Shown here: piece by piece, positions 6,926 through 7,794 of the stretch | How the letters are laid out: every line of letters starts with the position of its first letter | Position numbering within the stretch: the stretch's first letter is position 1 | NCBI GenBank assembly: GCA_903852955.1 | Contig: CAINSH010000250.1 | Location: 1-7,794, forward strand | Source of the DNA: an uncultured Actinomycetes bacterium | GTDB taxonomy: Bacteria; Actinomycetota; Actinomycetes; Nanopelagicales; Nanopelagicaceae | Direction of reading: 5' to 3' | Length of the DNA stretch: 7,794 nucleotides | Translations under genes and position numbers: made by a program | Notes under the pieces: model-generated | The model's database searches: none | Seen by the model: only the letters and a program-made list of their open reading frames with translations | Told to the model about the DNA's origin: nothing

Positions 6926-7794
6926 TCGGTGATTTCGCCTCTCTCTTTCCAAGCTTGCTCGATTGATGCTGCAAGAATTTCAAAGCTTTCAGAACGCGAA
7001 GCCTTAACTAAAACCACATCACCTGGCGCGAAGTACTTAACTAAATCAATCGCAGATTCAAAATCGCTTCTGTGATGGATGGTCATCGAACCTTCTGGCG
7101 TTCCATATTCAGGGGCATTAATTTCAACTAAGTGATCAATGCCTAATTCAACTGCAAGGTCAGCGATTGCGGCGCTTTCTTGGGCTTGTGACTCGCCGAG
7201 TTCATGCATCTTTCCTAAAAATGCCCAGGCCGCTCCCCCACGTTCTTGTGCAAAAAGCGCTAATGACCGCAGCGCCGCTGCCATCGATGCGGGGTTAGCG
7301 TTGTATGAGTCATTAATAATGAGTAAGTCTCCAACTTCATGAAGCTCCATTCGCCATTTGCTTGAAATTTGCGCAGTTGAAAGTGAACTTGCAATTAATT
7401 CAAGGGGTAAAGCAAGTGCTGTACCTACGGCTGCAACTGCTAAAGCATTCGAGACTTGGTGGGCCCCAACTGTTCGCATTCCAACTGCGTCGCGGCCTGC
7501 TGGGGTTACTAAATCAAAGTGCGGTCTACCCTCACGCATCTCTATATCTGTTGCCCGGACTTCATAATCTGGACCTTCGCCAAAGAAAATCACTTGCCCA
7601 TCATGGAGTTTTGACATGGCTGGGGTGAATTGATCATAAGTGCCCAGAATTGCGATTGCATTCTTATCCAGTGAAGCAATCAGTTCACCCTTAGTTTGTG
7701 CAATCGCTTCTTGCGAACCAAATTCACCTAAGTGCGCAGTTCCAACAGTTAGTACAACCCCGATATTAGGTTTTGCAATCTCACACAAACGCGC
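6922..7794 (-). CDS. murF: UDP-MurNAc-tripeptide--D-Ala-D-Ala ligase MurF, C-terminal part
   Basis: MurF is the cytoplasmic ATP-dependent ligase that adds the D-Ala-D-Ala dipeptide, completing the UDP-MurNAc-pentapeptide that MraY uses next. The last 290 residues are visible. The reading frame is open to the window edge, where it reads ARLCEIAKPNIGVV, so the gene starts outside and the first roughly 150-190 residues, with the P-loop, are missing. Visible motifs, counted from the edge: VGTAHLGEFGS (17-27), typical of MurF, HQVSNALAV (112-120), SKWRMELHE (145-153), NDSYNANP (161-168), LGKMHELG (193-200) and DVVLVKASRS (259-268). The motif order and the NDSYNANP signature separate it from MurE. 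The stop TGA at 6924-6922 overlaps the mraY ATG. Confidence 0.97.
   Translation of the reverse strand, partial: ARLCEIAKPNIGVVLTVGTAHLGEFGSQEAIAQTKGELIASLDKNAIAILGTYDQFTPAMSKLHDGQVIFFGEGPDYEVRATDIEMREGRPHFDLVTPAGRDAVGMRTVGAHQVSNALAVAAVGTALALPLELIASSLSTAQISSKWRMELHEVGDLLIINDSYNANPASMAAALRSLALFAQERGGAAWAFLGKMHELGESQAQESAAIADLAVELGIDHLVEINAPEYGTPEGSMTIHHRSDFESAIDLVKYFAPGDVVLVKASRSESFEILAASIEQAWKERGEITE

Noticed and set aside
6926..6952. Longer MraY from a TTG start (adding MERERRNHR).
   Set aside because: The added residues are encoded by the end of murF in another frame, are unlike MraY N-termini, and the ATG with its ATGA overlap is the simpler start.
1..7794. A hidden novel system, mobile element or inserted accessory gene in the cluster.
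   Set aside because: Every base outside 90-223 and a four-base gap at 5857-5860 belongs to a conserved dcw gene with intact motifs, and there is no gap large enough for an extra gene.

Overview
The window is a contiguous stretch of a division and cell wall (dcw) cluster. All eight genes lie on the minus strand, so transcription runs from high to low coordinates: murF (5' part beyond the window edge), mraY, murD, ftsW, murG, murC, ftsQ, and the first 29 codons of ftsZ. The six complete genes look intact, the family motifs expected in each are present, and I see no mobile element, RNA gene, CRISPR array or foreign insertion.

The organism is most likely an actinobacterium. The FtsZ N-terminus (PQNYLAVIKVVGIGGGG), the MurG stretch PLPIGNGEQFHNA, the direct murC-ftsQ-ftsZ order and the lack of ftsA between ftsQ and ftsZ are all typical of that phylum. 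Base composition is only moderate (about 40-48% GC in the lines I counted), unlike most soil actinobacteria. This would fit a streamlined freshwater lineage such as Nanopelagicales (acI), but that placement is inference.

Layout: 6922-7794 murF C-terminal part; 5861-6925 mraY; 4483-5856 murD; 3318-4493 ftsW; 2251-3330 murG; 866-2254 murC; 224-865 ftsQ; 90-223 the only real intergenic gap; 1-89 start of ftsZ. Elsewhere neighbours overlap by 4-13 bases, abut, or are 4 bases apart, so the block is very probably one translationally coupled operon. MurC, MurD and MurF build UDP-MurNAc-pentapeptide in the cytoplasm. MraY moves it to undecaprenyl phosphate (lipid I), MurG adds GlcNAc (lipid II), FtsW polymerises it at the septum, and FtsQ and FtsZ organise the divisome.

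I found no new biological system. The least ordinary part is the 134-base ftsQ-ftsZ gap. It holds an imperfect direct repeat (TTGA(A)TTAWAAGGCTC, twice), an inverted repeat, a GACAC pentamer that could be a WhiA site, and weak promoter-like elements. A second curiosity is that murC and ftsQ are in the same frame, separated only by one TAA codon.
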